From the NCBI RefSeq assembly GCF_900111125.1, contig NZ_FOGE01000024.1, positions 1 through 64,000 on the forward strand: a stretch of DNA of 64,000 nucleotides. Reading direction: 5' to 3'. The translations under genes and the position numbers were made by a program. The notes beneath the pieces are model-generated. The model made no database searches, was not told the DNA's origin, and saw nothing but the letters and a program-made list of their open reading frames with translations. Positions 45,158 to 54,773 of this stretch are shown in pieces; within the stretch, counting starts at the first letter, position 1; every line of letters begins with the position of its first letter. Source of the DNA: Sphingobium sp. YR768. Its GTDB lineage: Bacteria > Pseudomonadota > Alphaproteobacteria > Sphingomonadales > Sphingomonadaceae.

Positions 45158-46474
45158 ATGGTCCCCCGCTATTCCCGTCCCGCAATGACCGCCCTCTGGG
45201 AGCCGGAAGCCCGCTTCAAGATCTGGTTCGAGATCGAGGCGCACGCGACCGAGAAGCTGGGCGAACTGGGCGTCGTCCCGCCGTCCGCCGCCAAGGCGCT
45301 GTGGGACTGGTGGGCCACCAACCCCGCGATCGACGTGCCCGCGATCGACGCGATCGAAGCCGTCACCAAGCATGACGTCATCGCCTTCCTGACCTGGGTC
45401 GCCGAACAGGTGGGCGATGAAGCCCGCTTCATGCATCAGGGCATGACCAGCTCGGACGTGCTCGACACCTGCCTTGCCGTTCAGTTGACCCGCGCCGCCG
45501 ACATCCTGATTGACGATCTGGACAAGCTGCTGGAAGTCATCAAGCGCCGTGCCTTCGAACATAAGCTGACGCCGACCATCGGCCGCAGCCACGGCATCCA
45601 TGCCGAGCCGGTGACGTTCGGCCTGAAGATGGCGGAAGCCTATGCCGAATTCAGCCGCTGCAAGACCCGCCTGATCGCGGCCCGCGAAGAAATCGCCACC
45701 TGCGCCATTTCGGGCGCCGTCGGCACTTTCGCCAATATCGACCCGCGCGTCGAGGAACATGTCGCGCAGAAGCTGGGCCTCGCGATCGAGCCGGTGTCGA
45801 CCCAGGTGATCCCGCGCGATCGCCATGCGATGTTCTTCGCGACACTCGGCGTGATCGCCAGCTCGATCGAACGTCTCGCCGTCGAAGTCCGCCACCTCCA
45901 GCGCACCGAGGTATTGGAAGCCGAGGAATATTTCTCGCCCGGCCAGAAGGGCTCGTCGGCCATGCCGCACAAGCGCAACCCGGTGCTGACCGAAAACCTG
46001 ACCGGTCTGGCCCGCGTCGTCCGCGCGGCTGTGGTCCCTGCGCTCGAAAATGTCGCTTTGTGGCATGAGCGCGATATCTCGCACTCGTCGGTCGAGCGCT
46101 TCTTCGGCCCCGACGCGACCATCACGCTCGACTTCGCGCTGGCGCGTCTGACCGGCGTGATAGACAAGCTGCTCGTCTATCCTGAGCGGATGATGAAGAA
46201 TCTCGACAAGATGGGTGGCCTCGTCCACTCGCAGCGCGTGCTGCTGGCCCTGACGCAGGCGGGCGTGAGCCGCGAGGACAGCTATCGCTATGTTCAGCGC
46301 AACGCCATGAAAGTGTGGGAGTCGGACGGCCAGCTGTCACTGCTGGAACTGCTGAAAGCTGACGCCGACGTCACTGCGGCGCTGCCGGCCGAACAGATCG
46401 AGGAAAAGTTCAACCTCGATTATCACTTCAAGCAGGTCGACACGATCTTCGCCCGCGTGTTCGGCGAAGCCTGA
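45158..46474 (+). CDS. purB: Adenylosuccinate lyase
   Basis: The product has 438 residues, normal for the family. It acts twice in purine synthesis (SAICAR to AICAR, and adenylosuccinate to AMP). Signatures: FMHQGMTSSDVLDTCLAVQL, IGRSHGIHAEPVTFGLKMAE (catalytic His), GAVGTFANIDPRVEEHV and the fumarase/aspartase loop GQKGSSAMPHKRNPVLTENL. The ATG at 45158 follows AGGA. It sits between the xyl operon and the xylan genes without an obvious functional link. Confidence 0.97.
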   Translation: MVPRYSRPAMTALWEPEARFKIWFEIEAHATEKLGELGVVPPSAAKALWDWWATNPAIDVPAIDAIEAVTKHDVIAFLTWVAEQVGDEARFMHQGMTSSDVLDTCLAVQLTRAADILIDDLDKLLEVIKRRAFEHKLTPTIGRSHGIHAEPVTFGLKMAEAYAEFSRCKTRLIAAREEIATCAISGAVGTFANIDPRVEEHVAQKLGLAIEPVSTQVIPRDRHAMFFATLGVIASSIERLAVEVRHLQRTEVLEAEEYFSPGQKGSSAMPHKRNPVLTENLTGLARVVRAAVVPALENVALWHERDISHSSVERFFGPDATITLDFALARLTGVIDKLLVYPERMMKNLDKMGGLVHSQRVLLALTQAGVSREDSYRYVQRNAMKVWESDGQLSLLELLKADADVTAALPAEQIEEKFNLDYHFKQVDTIFARVFGEA

Positions 46475-46489
46475 TATCCTATAAACCTT

Positions 46490-46565
46490 GTGCTCCTGCG
46501 AAAGCAGGAGCCCAGGGATGCTAGGTGACGCCTTTCGCTCTGGGCTCCTGCTTTCGCAGGAGCAC
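46490..46565. repeat. Palindromic REP pair after purB
   Basis: GTGCTCCTGCGAAAGCAGGA at the left is mirrored by its complement at the right. Each arm also folds on itself (CTCCTGC-GAAA-GCAGGAG). It lies between the convergent purB and LacI-family genes and may help termination. Confidence 0.8.
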
Positions 46566-46573
46566 GGGGTGCC

Positions 46574-47641
46574 TTAACGCCCGCCGAGTCGCGGGCGCAT
46601 CCGTGGCGCGGCGTCCGACTGGCGGCGGATCAGCTCATAATCCAGCACCAGATGTTCGGCCGCGTCGCTGCTTCGGCGGCCCTTCAACTGGCGCACCAGC
46701 ACTTCCACCGCTGCGCGCGCCATGGCGCTGATCGGCTGGCGGATCGTCGTGAGTTCCGGCCAGATGGTGGTGGCGAGCGAAGTATCGTCGAAACCGCAGA
46801 CGGTCAGGTCGCCCGGCACATCCAGCCCGGTGCGATGGGCGATCGCCACCGTGGCCGCGGCCATATCGTCATTGCTGGCGAAGATCGCCGTCGGCGGATC
46901 GATCAGCGATAATATCTGTTCGGCTGCGTCCAGCCCCGACCGGTAGGTAAAAAAACCCTGCGCTATCAGTTCGTCCTGCACCGGCAGGCCGGCTTCGCCC
47001 AGCGCCGCGACATAGCCCTCGAACCGTTTCGCGCTGGCGCTCTGATTCGGATTGCCCTTGATGAAGCCGATCCGGTCATGCCCCAGCGCAATCAGGTGGC
47101 GCGTCATTTCATAGGCGGCATGCCGGTCGTCGATGCTGACGGCGGCCAGATCGGACGGCGCGCGGCCGGTCGCCACCGCCACGGCCGGAATGCCGGCCCG
47201 GTCCAGCGCCTCCACGAGTTCGGGCAGGTCGCACAGCGGCGGCGGCAGGATTACCCCGTCGATGCGCCCGCGTTGCAGATGAGCGACGACCGCCTCGACC
47301 GATGTGTCGTCGTCCCATTTCTCCACCACCAGGTCGACGCTGCTGCGGGTCGCCTGATCCAGGCTGCCGACCAGAAATTCGCTGAGATAGGAAGAGGAGG
47401 GGTTGGAATAGAGCAGGCCGATCCGCGTCTCTTCTCCCCCGGCGAGCGTGCGCGCGGCGGCGCTGGGCGCATAGTTGAGGGCGGCGATGGCGGCTTCCAC
47501 CTTCTCCCGCGTGGCGGCCCGCACCACCTGTTCGCCGTTGATCACGCGCGACACGGTCATCGGCGACACGCCGGCATGGCGGGCGACGTCGTTGATGGTG
47601 GGCGCGTTGCGCTGGCGGCGGGAAGATCGGACGTCGCTCAA
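46574..47641 (-). CDS. LacI-family transcriptional regulator of the xylan/xylose genes
   Basis: The product has 355 residues with a TTG start. The N-terminal helix-turn-helix reads VARHAGVSPMTVSRVIN, followed by the hinge LNYAPSAAARTLAGG. Residues ~70-340 form the sugar-binding periplasmic-protein-like core: RIGLLYSNPSSSYLSEFLVG, IDDRHAAYEMTRHLIALGHD, RIGFIKGNP and PTAIFASNDDMAAATVAIAH. It is placed between purB and the alpha-glucuronidase. Three copies of a TGRTARCGCTAYCA-like palindrome in this locus are the likely binding sites; this regulator is the only LacI-type gene seen nearby. The inducer is probably a xylose- or glucuronate-derived sugar (inference). Confidence 0.9.
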   Translation of the reverse strand: MSDVRSSRRQRNAPTINDVARHAGVSPMTVSRVINGEQVVRAATREKVEAAIAALNYAPSAAARTLAGGEETRIGLLYSNPSSSYLSEFLVGSLDQATRSSVDLVVEKWDDDTSVEAVVAHLQRGRIDGVILPPPLCDLPELVEALDRAGIPAVAVATGRAPSDLAAVSIDDRHAAYEMTRHLIALGHDRIGFIKGNPNQSASAKRFEGYVAALGEAGLPVQDELIAQGFFTYRSGLDAAEQILSLIDPPTAIFASNDDMAAATVAIAHRTGLDVPGDLTVCGFDDTSLATTIWPELTTIRQPISAMARAAVEVLVRQLKGRRSSDAAEHLVLDYELIRRQSDAAPRMRPRLGGR

Positions 47642-47661
47642 AATAGGTGGGCTTTCGCTGG

Positions 47662-47695
47662 GATGATGTCGCGGCCGAAGGGTTGCGACATCATC
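47662..47695. repeat. Inverted repeat between the glucuronidase and LacI-family genes
   Basis: GATGATGTCGC and GCGACATCATC form a perfect 11-bp stem around a 12-nt loop, 21 bp upstream of the LacI-type start. It could end the glucuronidase transcript or control the regulator gene. It does not resemble the 14-bp operator. Confidence 0.55.
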
Positions 47696-47716
47696 TGTAA
47701 TATTTAAAGCGAAAAA

Positions 47717-49873
47717 TCAGTTATGCCCCGGCGCATAGGGGAATTTCAGCGCCTTGTACCAGTCGAGATCATGCGCGGGCGCGGCCGATCCGGCGGGCAG
47801 GGGGCGTTTCGACACCGACTGGAAATAGGCGATGCTGGCGTCCCGCCACCATAGAGCTTCGCGATGCTGGATGGTCAGGAAGGCCTCCGTCTCGGCGAAG
47901 CGCTCCGCATCGACATAGGGTTTCAGCGATGCCCATGTCGTCTGCATGTCCGTGACATAGCGGACCCCACCGTCATAATGATGGATGAGGCCATCCCACA
48001 GCGTGTCGCCGGACTTCAGGCGATAGTCCCAGGGCAGGTGATGGAACCAGAGCAGTTCATTTTCCGGCGTCGTCTTCGCGCTGGCCAGCAGCTTCGCGAC
48101 TGGCGGCGCATATTGGCCCACGGCGTCGCTGCCGCTCTTCGTCCGGTCAAAGCCGATGCCGTTGGCGTCGGCCTTATGATAATAGACCGGGTTCCATTCG
48201 GGGCGGGCGAGGTCCGACACCCATGGCCCCGGACCATAATGATGGCCGGTGTCCATGACATGGGCAAGGCCGAGCGGCGTCATGTAATCGACGGCTGCCT
48301 CGCGCGATCCCATCATCATCTTCACGACCGGCTGCACCAGCTTGGGATCGGGGGAGAAGGTCATCTCCGCCCATTCCTTCGCAATGCTGTCGGCCGACAG
48401 GCTGGTGTCCCAGGCGAGGCGGCCGAAGGCATACCAATCGGCTTGGTTGAAGATCGACCCGCTCCAGTCGCGATCCATGCCGATATTGGCGACGCCCGCA
48501 ATGCCGGTCAGCTTATGCCCTTCCAGCGATCCGTCGATGACCTTGGACACCGTCGATCCCTTGCCCCTGGCATAAGTGTCGGCGTCCAGCGTCTCCTCGA
48601 ACAAGGGGCCAAGATAGGTCAGGTGCGTCGACTGGCCCAGATATTCCTTGGTGATCTGGAATTCCATCATCAGCGGCGTTTTCGGCATTGCGCCGAACAG
48701 CGGATGGAAGGGCTCGCGCGGCTGGAAATCGATCGCGCCATTCTTCACCTGCACGATGACATTGTCGGCAAACTTGCCGTCCAGCGGCTTGAAGTCGGTA
48801 TAGGCCTGCTTGGCGCGATCATCGGGATTGTCATGCGCGTAGACGAAGGCGCGCCACATCACGATGCCATTATGGGGCTTTACCGCCGCCGCCAGCATGT
48901 TCGCGCCGTCGGCATGGGTGCGGTTATAATCCTGCGGTCCCGGCTGGCCTTCGCTGTTGGCCTTCACCAGAAAACCACCGAAATCGGGAATCGCCTTGTA
49001 GATTTCGTCCGCCTTCGCCTTCCACCATGCGGCGACCTGCGGATCGAGTGGATCGGCTGTCTTGAGGCCGTCCAGTTCCATCGGCGCGGTCCATTTGACC
49101 GACAGATAGACCTTGATGCCATAAGGGCGGAACACGTCCGCCAGCGCCGCCGCCTTGGCGATATAGGATGCGGTCAGACTGTCCGCCTTCGCATTCACAT
49201 TGTTGAGGACGGTGCCGTTGATGCCGATCGAGGCATTGGCGCGGGCGTAATCGGCATAGCGCGGCCCCTTCCAGTCAGGGAGCCGCCACCAGTCCCAGAT
49301 GGATTGCCCGGCATAACCGCGCTCCACCGTGCCATTGAGATTGTCCCAATGGTTGAGCAGGCGCAGGCCGATCTTGGGCGCGCTGCGGATATCGAGATTG
49401 TCGAGACTCTCGCCGCTCTGGGCGAGGCGCAGCCAGTTATAGGTGCCTTGGAGCAGACCCACATCGCTGTTCGCGGCGATCAGCGTCACCGCCTTGCCAT
49501 CGATCATGGTCGAGCGAATCGCATAACCCTCGCTGCCCAGACCGTCCGTCGTCACCGGCAGGGCAGGGGTGGAGGCGGGCGTCGCCAGCAGCAGCGCGCC
49601 TTGCTGGAATGTTGCTGACAGCGCCGGTGTCGTGCCGGACATGCCGGCAATCGCGCGCTGCAATTCCTGCGTGGCGATGGTCAGTGTCGGCCCGGTTCCG
49701 GGAGCGACGATGGCGGTCGCATGGGCGGAAATCGCGGCGCTGCGCGGGGCATCAGCCTGGGCATAGCGCAGCCACAGATCATAGCCGTCCTCGGCCTGCG
49801 CCGTAGGTGCCATCACGGGCGACAGGCTGGTTCCGGCCATGGCAATCATCCAGCAAAACAGGCGCGCTCTCAC
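47717..49873 (-). CDS. aguA: Alpha-glucuronidase, GH67
   Basis: The product has 718 residues from a GTG start directly behind AGAGGGAAGA. A signal peptide (RARLFCWMIAMAGTSLSPVM) sends it to the periplasm. It removes (4-O-methyl)glucuronic acid from the non-reducing end of xylo-oligosaccharides. GH67 features: LGSEGYAIRS, GLRLLNHWDNLNGTVERGYA, GYAGQSIWDWW, FLVKANSEGQPGPQDYNRTH, the acidic REPFHPLFG segment, MMEFQITKEYLGQSTHLTYL, and HHYGPGPW / LLWFHHLPWDY near the end. Length matches the family. It is divergent from the first GH3 gene, with an operator between them. Confidence 0.95.
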   Translation of the reverse strand: MRARLFCWMIAMAGTSLSPVMAPTAQAEDGYDLWLRYAQADAPRSAAISAHATAIVAPGTGPTLTIATQELQRAIAGMSGTTPALSATFQQGALLLATPASTPALPVTTDGLGSEGYAIRSTMIDGKAVTLIAANSDVGLLQGTYNWLRLAQSGESLDNLDIRSAPKIGLRLLNHWDNLNGTVERGYAGQSIWDWWRLPDWKGPRYADYARANASIGINGTVLNNVNAKADSLTASYIAKAAALADVFRPYGIKVYLSVKWTAPMELDGLKTADPLDPQVAAWWKAKADEIYKAIPDFGGFLVKANSEGQPGPQDYNRTHADGANMLAAAVKPHNGIVMWRAFVYAHDNPDDRAKQAYTDFKPLDGKFADNVIVQVKNGAIDFQPREPFHPLFGAMPKTPLMMEFQITKEYLGQSTHLTYLGPLFEETLDADTYARGKGSTVSKVIDGSLEGHKLTGIAGVANIGMDRDWSGSIFNQADWYAFGRLAWDTSLSADSIAKEWAEMTFSPDPKLVQPVVKMMMGSREAAVDYMTPLGLAHVMDTGHHYGPGPWVSDLARPEWNPVYYHKADANGIGFDRTKSGSDAVGQYAPPVAKLLASAKTTPENELLWFHHLPWDYRLKSGDTLWDGLIHHYDGGVRYVTDMQTTWASLKPYVDAERFAETEAFLTIQHREALWWRDASIAYFQSVSKRPLPAGSAAPAHDLDWYKALKFPYAPGHN

Positions 49874-49921
49874 TCTTCCCTCTCCCTATTGCGTTCCATG
49901 TCAAAGCCGGTTCGACGGGCA

Positions 49922-49960
49922 TTGACAAGTGCGTTTGTCCGAGCAATGGTAACGCTATCA
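49922..49960 (+). promoter_or_regulatory. Divergent xylan promoter with LacI-type operator
   Basis: TTGACA (49922-49927) is followed after 19 bases by the palindrome TGGTAACGCTATCA (49947-49960). The operator lies 55 bp before the GH3 start and 74 bp before the alpha-glucuronidase start, so it can control both directions. Confidence 0.7.
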
Positions 49961-50014
49961 GTTTACTCGCGGCAAGCGGAAAGTCGCCGTGATATAAAAA
50001 TGGAGAGGGGTTCC

Positions 50015-52393
50015 GTGATCCGTACCAGCAAAATCCTGTGCGCCGCATCGGCGCTGGCCTTCTGTATCGCCTTGCCCATGGCGCCGGTTCAGGCTGCGCC
50101 CGCGACGGCTGCGTCGGCCAAGCCGGTCTACAAGGATGCGACCGCCCCGATCGAGGCGCGCGTTGACGATCTTCTCTTGCGCATGACGCTGGATGAGAAG
50201 ATTGCCCAGATCACGACGGTTTGGCTCGACAAGGTCAAGATTTTCGACGACCAGCTTCAACTCGATCCCGCCAAGCTGGCCGCGCAATATCCCAATGGTC
50301 TGGGTCATTTCACGCGCCCTTCCGATGCGAAGGGTGCCGTCAGTCCTCGGGTCGCACCAGGACGCAATCCGCGCCAGACGGTCGCACTCGTCAACGCTCT
50401 GCAAAAATGGGCGACGACGCAGACCCGCCTCGGCATCCCGATCCTCTTCCATGAGGAAGGGCTGCATGGCTATGCCGCCGTCGGCGCGACCAGCTTCCCC
50501 CAGTCGATCGCCATGGCGTCCTCCTTCGATACGGACATGTTGCGCGACGTCAACAGCGTCATCGCGCGCGAAATCCGCTCGCGCGGCGTGCCGATGATCC
50601 TGTCGCCGGTGGTGGACATCGCCCGCGATCCGCGCTGGGGCCGGATCGAGGAAACCTATGGCGAAGATCCTTATCTGGTCGGTGAAATGGGTGTCGCCGC
50701 GGTCGAGGGGCTGCAAGGCGTCGGCCGAGAGCGCAATCTGCGCGATGGGAAGGTGTTCGCCACGCTCAAGCATCTGACCGGCCACGGCCAGCCCGAAAGC
50801 GGCACCAATGTCGGTCCCGCACCGGTCAGCGAACGCGAACTGCGCGAGAATTTCTTCCCGCCCTTCGAACAGGTGGTGAAGCGCACCGGCATCGAAGCCG
50901 TCATGGCCAGCTATAATGAAATCGACGGCGTCCCCAGCCATGCGAACCGCTGGTTGCTGGAAAATATCCTGCGCGAGGAATGGGGCTTCAAGGGCGCGGT
51001 CGTCTCCGACTATTCGGCGGTCGACCAGTTGATGAGCATCCACCATATCGCCGCCAATCTGGAGGAGGCCGCGATCCGCGCGCTCGACGCGGGCGTCGAC
51101 GCCGACCTGCCTGATGGCCTGTCCTATGCGACACTGGGCAAGCTGGTGCGCGAAGGCAAGGTCAGCGAGGCGAAGGTCGATCTGGCCGTGCGCCGCATGC
51201 TGGACCTGAAATTCCGTGCCGGCCTGTTCGAGAAGCCCTATGCCGATGCCGCCGCGTCGGAAAAGATCACGAACAATGCCGAGGCCCGCGCCCTCGCGCT
51301 GAAATCGGCGCAGCGGTCCATCACCCTGCTCAAAAATGACGGCATGCTGCCCTTGAAGCCCGAAGGCACGATCGCCGTCATCGGGCCGAGCGCGGCCGTG
51401 GCGCGTCTGGGTGGCTATTATGGACAGCCGCCGCACACCGTGTCGATCCTCGACGGGATCAAGGCGAAGGTCGGCGCACGCGCGAACATCGTCTTCGCGC
51501 AGGGCGTGAAGATCACCGAAAATGACGACTGGTGGGAAGACAGCGTCACCAAGTCCGACCCCGCAGAAAACCGCAAGCTGATAGCGCAGGCGGTGGAAGC
51601 GGCGAAGAATGTCGATCGCATCGTCCTGACGCTGGGCGACACTGAACAGTCGAGCCGCGAAGGCTGGGCGGACAATCATCTGGGCGACCGTCCGTCGCTC
51701 GATCTGGTTGGCGAGCAGCAGGAACTGTTCGATGCCCTTAAGGCTCTCGGCAAGCCGATCACCGTCGTCCTCATCAACGGCCGCCCGGCCTCGACCGTGA
51801 AGGTCAGCGAGCAGGCCAACGCCATCCTGGAAGGCTGGTATCTGGGCGAGCAGGGCGGCAATGCCGTCGCCGACGTGCTGTTCGGCGATGTGAACCCCGG
51901 CGCGAAGCTGCCCGTCACCGTGCCCCGCTCGGTCGGGCAACTGCCGATGTTCTACAACGCCAAGCCCTCGGCGCGGCGCGGCTATCTGTTCGACACCACC
52001 GACCCGCTCTATCCCTTCGGCTTCGGCCTCAGCTACACGACGTTCGACCTGTCGGCGCCGCGTCTGGCGGCCACCCACATCGGCACCGGCGGCAAAACGA
52101 CGGTTTCGGTCGATGTCCGGAATACCGGCGCGCGGGAAGGCGACGAGGTCGTCCAGCTTTATATCCGCGACAAGGTCAGCAGCGTCACGCGGCCGATCAA
52201 GGCGTTGAAAGGCTTCCAGCGCGTGACGCTGAAGCCGGGTGAAGTGCGCACGGTCAGCTTCACCATCAGCCCCGAAAGCCTCCAGATGTGGAACGACCAT
52301 ATGGAGCGCGTCGTCGAACCGGGCGATTTCGAGATCATGACCGGCAACAGTTCGGTCGCGCTCAAATCCGCCACGCTGACGGTGAAGCCATGA
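50015..52393 (+). CDS. GH3 glycosidase, probable beta-xylosidase/beta-glucosidase (first of tandem pair)
   Basis: The product has 792 residues. The GTG at 50015 is chosen because GGAGAGGGG precedes it and a signal peptide follows (MIRTSKILCAASALAFCIAL). The (beta/alpha)8 domain shows RMTLDEKIAQI, SPVVDIARDPRWGRIEETYG, TLKHLTGHGQPESGTN and the nucleophile Asp in GAVVSDYSAVDQL near residue 331. The second domain has LLKNDGMLPL, and the fibronectin-III-like end VDVRNTGAREGDEVVQLYI. It probably trims xylo-oligosaccharides in the periplasm, with context favouring xylosidase; substrate is inferred. The next GH3 gene overlaps by 4 bp and is its close paralogue. Confidence 0.92.
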   Translation: MIRTSKILCAASALAFCIALPMAPVQAAPATAASAKPVYKDATAPIEARVDDLLLRMTLDEKIAQITTVWLDKVKIFDDQLQLDPAKLAAQYPNGLGHFTRPSDAKGAVSPRVAPGRNPRQTVALVNALQKWATTQTRLGIPILFHEEGLHGYAAVGATSFPQSIAMASSFDTDMLRDVNSVIAREIRSRGVPMILSPVVDIARDPRWGRIEETYGEDPYLVGEMGVAAVEGLQGVGRERNLRDGKVFATLKHLTGHGQPESGTNVGPAPVSERELRENFFPPFEQVVKRTGIEAVMASYNEIDGVPSHANRWLLENILREEWGFKGAVVSDYSAVDQLMSIHHIAANLEEAAIRALDAGVDADLPDGLSYATLGKLVREGKVSEAKVDLAVRRMLDLKFRAGLFEKPYADAAASEKITNNAEARALALKSAQRSITLLKNDGMLPLKPEGTIAVIGPSAAVARLGGYYGQPPHTVSILDGIKAKVGARANIVFAQGVKITENDDWWEDSVTKSDPAENRKLIAQAVEAAKNVDRIVLTLGDTEQSSREGWADNHLGDRPSLDLVGEQQELFDALKALGKPITVVLINGRPASTVKVSEQANAILEGWYLGEQGGNAVADVLFGDVNPGAKLPVTVPRSVGQLPMFYNAKPSARRGYLFDTTDPLYPFGFGLSYTTFDLSAPRLAATHIGTGGKTTVSVDVRNTGAREGDEVVQLYIRDKVSSVTRPIKALKGFQRVTLKPGEVRTVSFTISPESLQMWNDHMERVVEPGDFEIMTGNSSVALKSATLTVKP

Positions 52394-54759
52394 GTCTCGC
52401 TCGTCGTCAGGCGCTCGGCCTGCTCGCCTCGACCTCCTTCGCGGTCGTCACGCCTGCCTTCGCGAAGAAGGCGGACGGTCCGCTCTACAAGGATGCCTCC
52501 GCCCCCATCGACCTGCGCGTGCGTGACTTGCTCGGCCGTATGACGCTGGAGGAGAAGGTCGGCCAGATTATCGCATTGTGGGCGACCAAGGCGGATATCA
52601 TGGACGACCTGATCTTCTCGCCGGCGAAGGCGAGCAAGGCCTATCCCAACAGCTTCGGTCAGATCACTCGCCCGTCCGACCGGCGCGGCGCGCCTGACGG
52701 ATCGCAGCAGGCCGGCGGCGTCGGTGCGCGCTGGCGCACCCCGGCCGATACGGCCGCCTTCGTCACCGCCGTCCAGAAATGGGCGATCGAGGAGACGCGG
52801 CTGGGTATCCCGGTGCTGTTCCACGAAGAATCCCTCCATGGCTATATGGCGACCGACGCCACCATGTTCCCGATGGCGATCGGCATGGCCGGCGCGTTCG
52901 ACCGCGAGCTGATGCGCGACGTCCAGTCGGTCATCGCCCGCGAAGTCCGCGCGCGTGGCGTGCATCTCGCGCTGTCGCCGGTGGTGGATATCGCCCGCGA
53001 CCCGCGCTGGGGCCGGATCGAGGAAACCTTCGGCGAAGATCCCTATCTCTGCGGCGAAATGGGCGTTGCGGCGGTGCTGGGCCTGCAAGGCGAGAGCAAG
53101 CAGCTTGGCCCTGACAAGGTGATGGCCACGCTCAAGCATATGACCGGCCACGGCCAGCCCCAGAGCGGCGAGAATATCGCGCCCGCGCCGATCAGCCAGC
53201 GGGAGTTGCGCGAGAATTTCTTCCCGCCCTTCCGTCAGGTCGTGAAGCGCACCGGCATCGCCGCCGTCATGCCGTCGTACAATGAAATCGATGGTGTCCC
53301 CAGCCACCAAAATAAGTGGCTGCTCGGCGATATTTTGCGCGGCGAATGGCATTTCGATGGCGCGGTGGTCAGCGACTACGGCGCGGTTCACGAACTCGAC
53401 ACCATCCACCATGTTCAGCCCGACCCGGAGGCATCGGCCCGCGCCGCCCTCCGTGCCGGCGTCGATTGCGAGTTGCCCGATGGCCAGACCTATCGGACGC
53501 TCGTGGAACAGGTCCGCGCGGGCAAGGTGCCCCTCGAAGCGGTCGACATCGCCTGCACGCGCATGTTGACCCTCAAGTTCCGCGCGGGCCTGTTCGAAAA
53601 TCCTTGGCCGCGCCGCGATTATGATGCGCTGACCGGCAATCCCGAAGCCCGCGCGCTGGCGCTGAAGGCTGCGCACAAATCGATCGCGCTGCTCAAGAAT
53701 GACGGTACGCTGCCGCTCGCCGCCGGTGCGCACAGGCGGGTCGCGGTGATCGGGCCCAATGCCGCCATTGCGCGGCTGGGCGGCTATTCCTCCATCCCGC
53801 GTCAGGACGTATCGCTGCTGGAAGGCGTGCAGGCCAAGCTCAAGGGCAAGGCCGAGGTCGTCCATGCGCAGGGTGTCTTCATCACCCAGAGCGAGGATCG
53901 TTCGGTCGATGAAGTCTATCTGGCCGATCCCGCCAAGAACCGCGCGTTGATCGCCGAAGCGGTCGAGGTGGCGAAGGGCGCGGATATCGTCCTGCTGGCC
54001 ATCGGCGACACCGAACAGACCAGCCGCGAAGGCTTCGCCAAAAACCATCTGGGCGACCGCACCAGCCTCGATCTGGTGGGTGAGCAGAATGAGTTGTTCG
54101 CCGCGATCAAGGCGACCGGCAAGCCCGTGATCGTCTGCGTCATCAACGGCCGTCCGCCCAGCTATCCCGCCTTGGTCGAGGGGGCGAACGCCCTGCTGTT
54201 ATGCTGGTATCCGGGGCAGGAGGGCGGGACCGCCATGGCCGATATCCTGTTCGGCGACGTCAACCCCGGCGCGAAGCTGCCCGTCACCGTCGCGCGCGAT
54301 GCGGGCCAGATCCCGATCTTCTACAACCGCAAGCCCAGCGCCCGTCGCGGCTATGTGTTTGAGGATATCTCGCCGCTCTTCCCGTTCGGATATGGCCTCA
54401 GCTACACCAGGTTCGAGATTGGAAAGCCACGGCTTTCTTCTGCACGCATCGGCACAAGCGGCAATGTGACCGTGGAAGTCGATGTGCGCAATGTCGGCCA
54501 GAGGGCAGGGGACGAGGTCGTCCAAGTCTATGTCCATGACCAGGTCGCCAGCGTCACCCGCCCGATCAAGGAATTGAAGGGGTTCGAGCGCGTCACGCTC
54601 GCGCCCGGCGAAACGAAGACCGTGCGCATCCCGCTCGGCCCCGATGCCTTCACCCTGTGGAATCTCGACATGGAAGAAGTGGTCGAACCCGGCCTGTTCG
54701 ACATCATGGTCGGACCCGACAGCAAGAATCTACAGACCGTCACGCTCGAAATCATCTGA
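52390..54759 (+). CDS. GH3 glycosidase, second of tandem pair, possible Tat export
   Basis: The product has 789 residues and starts in an ATGA overlap with the first GH3 gene. The N-terminus MSLARRQALGLLASTSFAVV has a twin arginine and a hydrophobic stretch, consistent with Tat export. The GH3 core matches the upstream paralogue (SPVVDIARDPRWGRIEETFG, TLKHMTGHGQPQSGEN, the nucleophile Asp in GAVVSDYGAVHEL near residue 326, FFPPFRQVVKRTG). It ends with a fibronectin-III-like domain. Differences in the loops near residues 60-110 (ATKADIMDDLIFSPAKASK) suggest a different substrate length or bond. The tandem duplication has diverged well beyond recent copying. Confidence 0.92.
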   Translation: MSLARRQALGLLASTSFAVVTPAFAKKADGPLYKDASAPIDLRVRDLLGRMTLEEKVGQIIALWATKADIMDDLIFSPAKASKAYPNSFGQITRPSDRRGAPDGSQQAGGVGARWRTPADTAAFVTAVQKWAIEETRLGIPVLFHEESLHGYMATDATMFPMAIGMAGAFDRELMRDVQSVIAREVRARGVHLALSPVVDIARDPRWGRIEETFGEDPYLCGEMGVAAVLGLQGESKQLGPDKVMATLKHMTGHGQPQSGENIAPAPISQRELRENFFPPFRQVVKRTGIAAVMPSYNEIDGVPSHQNKWLLGDILRGEWHFDGAVVSDYGAVHELDTIHHVQPDPEASARAALRAGVDCELPDGQTYRTLVEQVRAGKVPLEAVDIACTRMLTLKFRAGLFENPWPRRDYDALTGNPEARALALKAAHKSIALLKNDGTLPLAAGAHRRVAVIGPNAAIARLGGYSSIPRQDVSLLEGVQAKLKGKAEVVHAQGVFITQSEDRSVDEVYLADPAKNRALIAEAVEVAKGADIVLLAIGDTEQTSREGFAKNHLGDRTSLDLVGEQNELFAAIKATGKPVIVCVINGRPPSYPALVEGANALLLCWYPGQEGGTAMADILFGDVNPGAKLPVTVARDAGQIPIFYNRKPSARRGYVFEDISPLFPFGYGLSYTRFEIGKPRLSSARIGTSGNVTVEVDVRNVGQRAGDEVVQVYVHDQVASVTRPIKELKGFERVTLAPGETKTVRIPLGPDAFTLWNLDMEEVVEPGLFDIMVGPDSKNLQTVTLEII

Positions 54760-54773
54760 ACAGGACCGCCAAA

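Noticed and set aside
49958..54048. Long minus-strand open frames opposite the two GH3 genes.
   Set aside because: Shadow frames of G/C-rich GH3 coding DNA; similar composition in both because the GH3 genes are paralogues.
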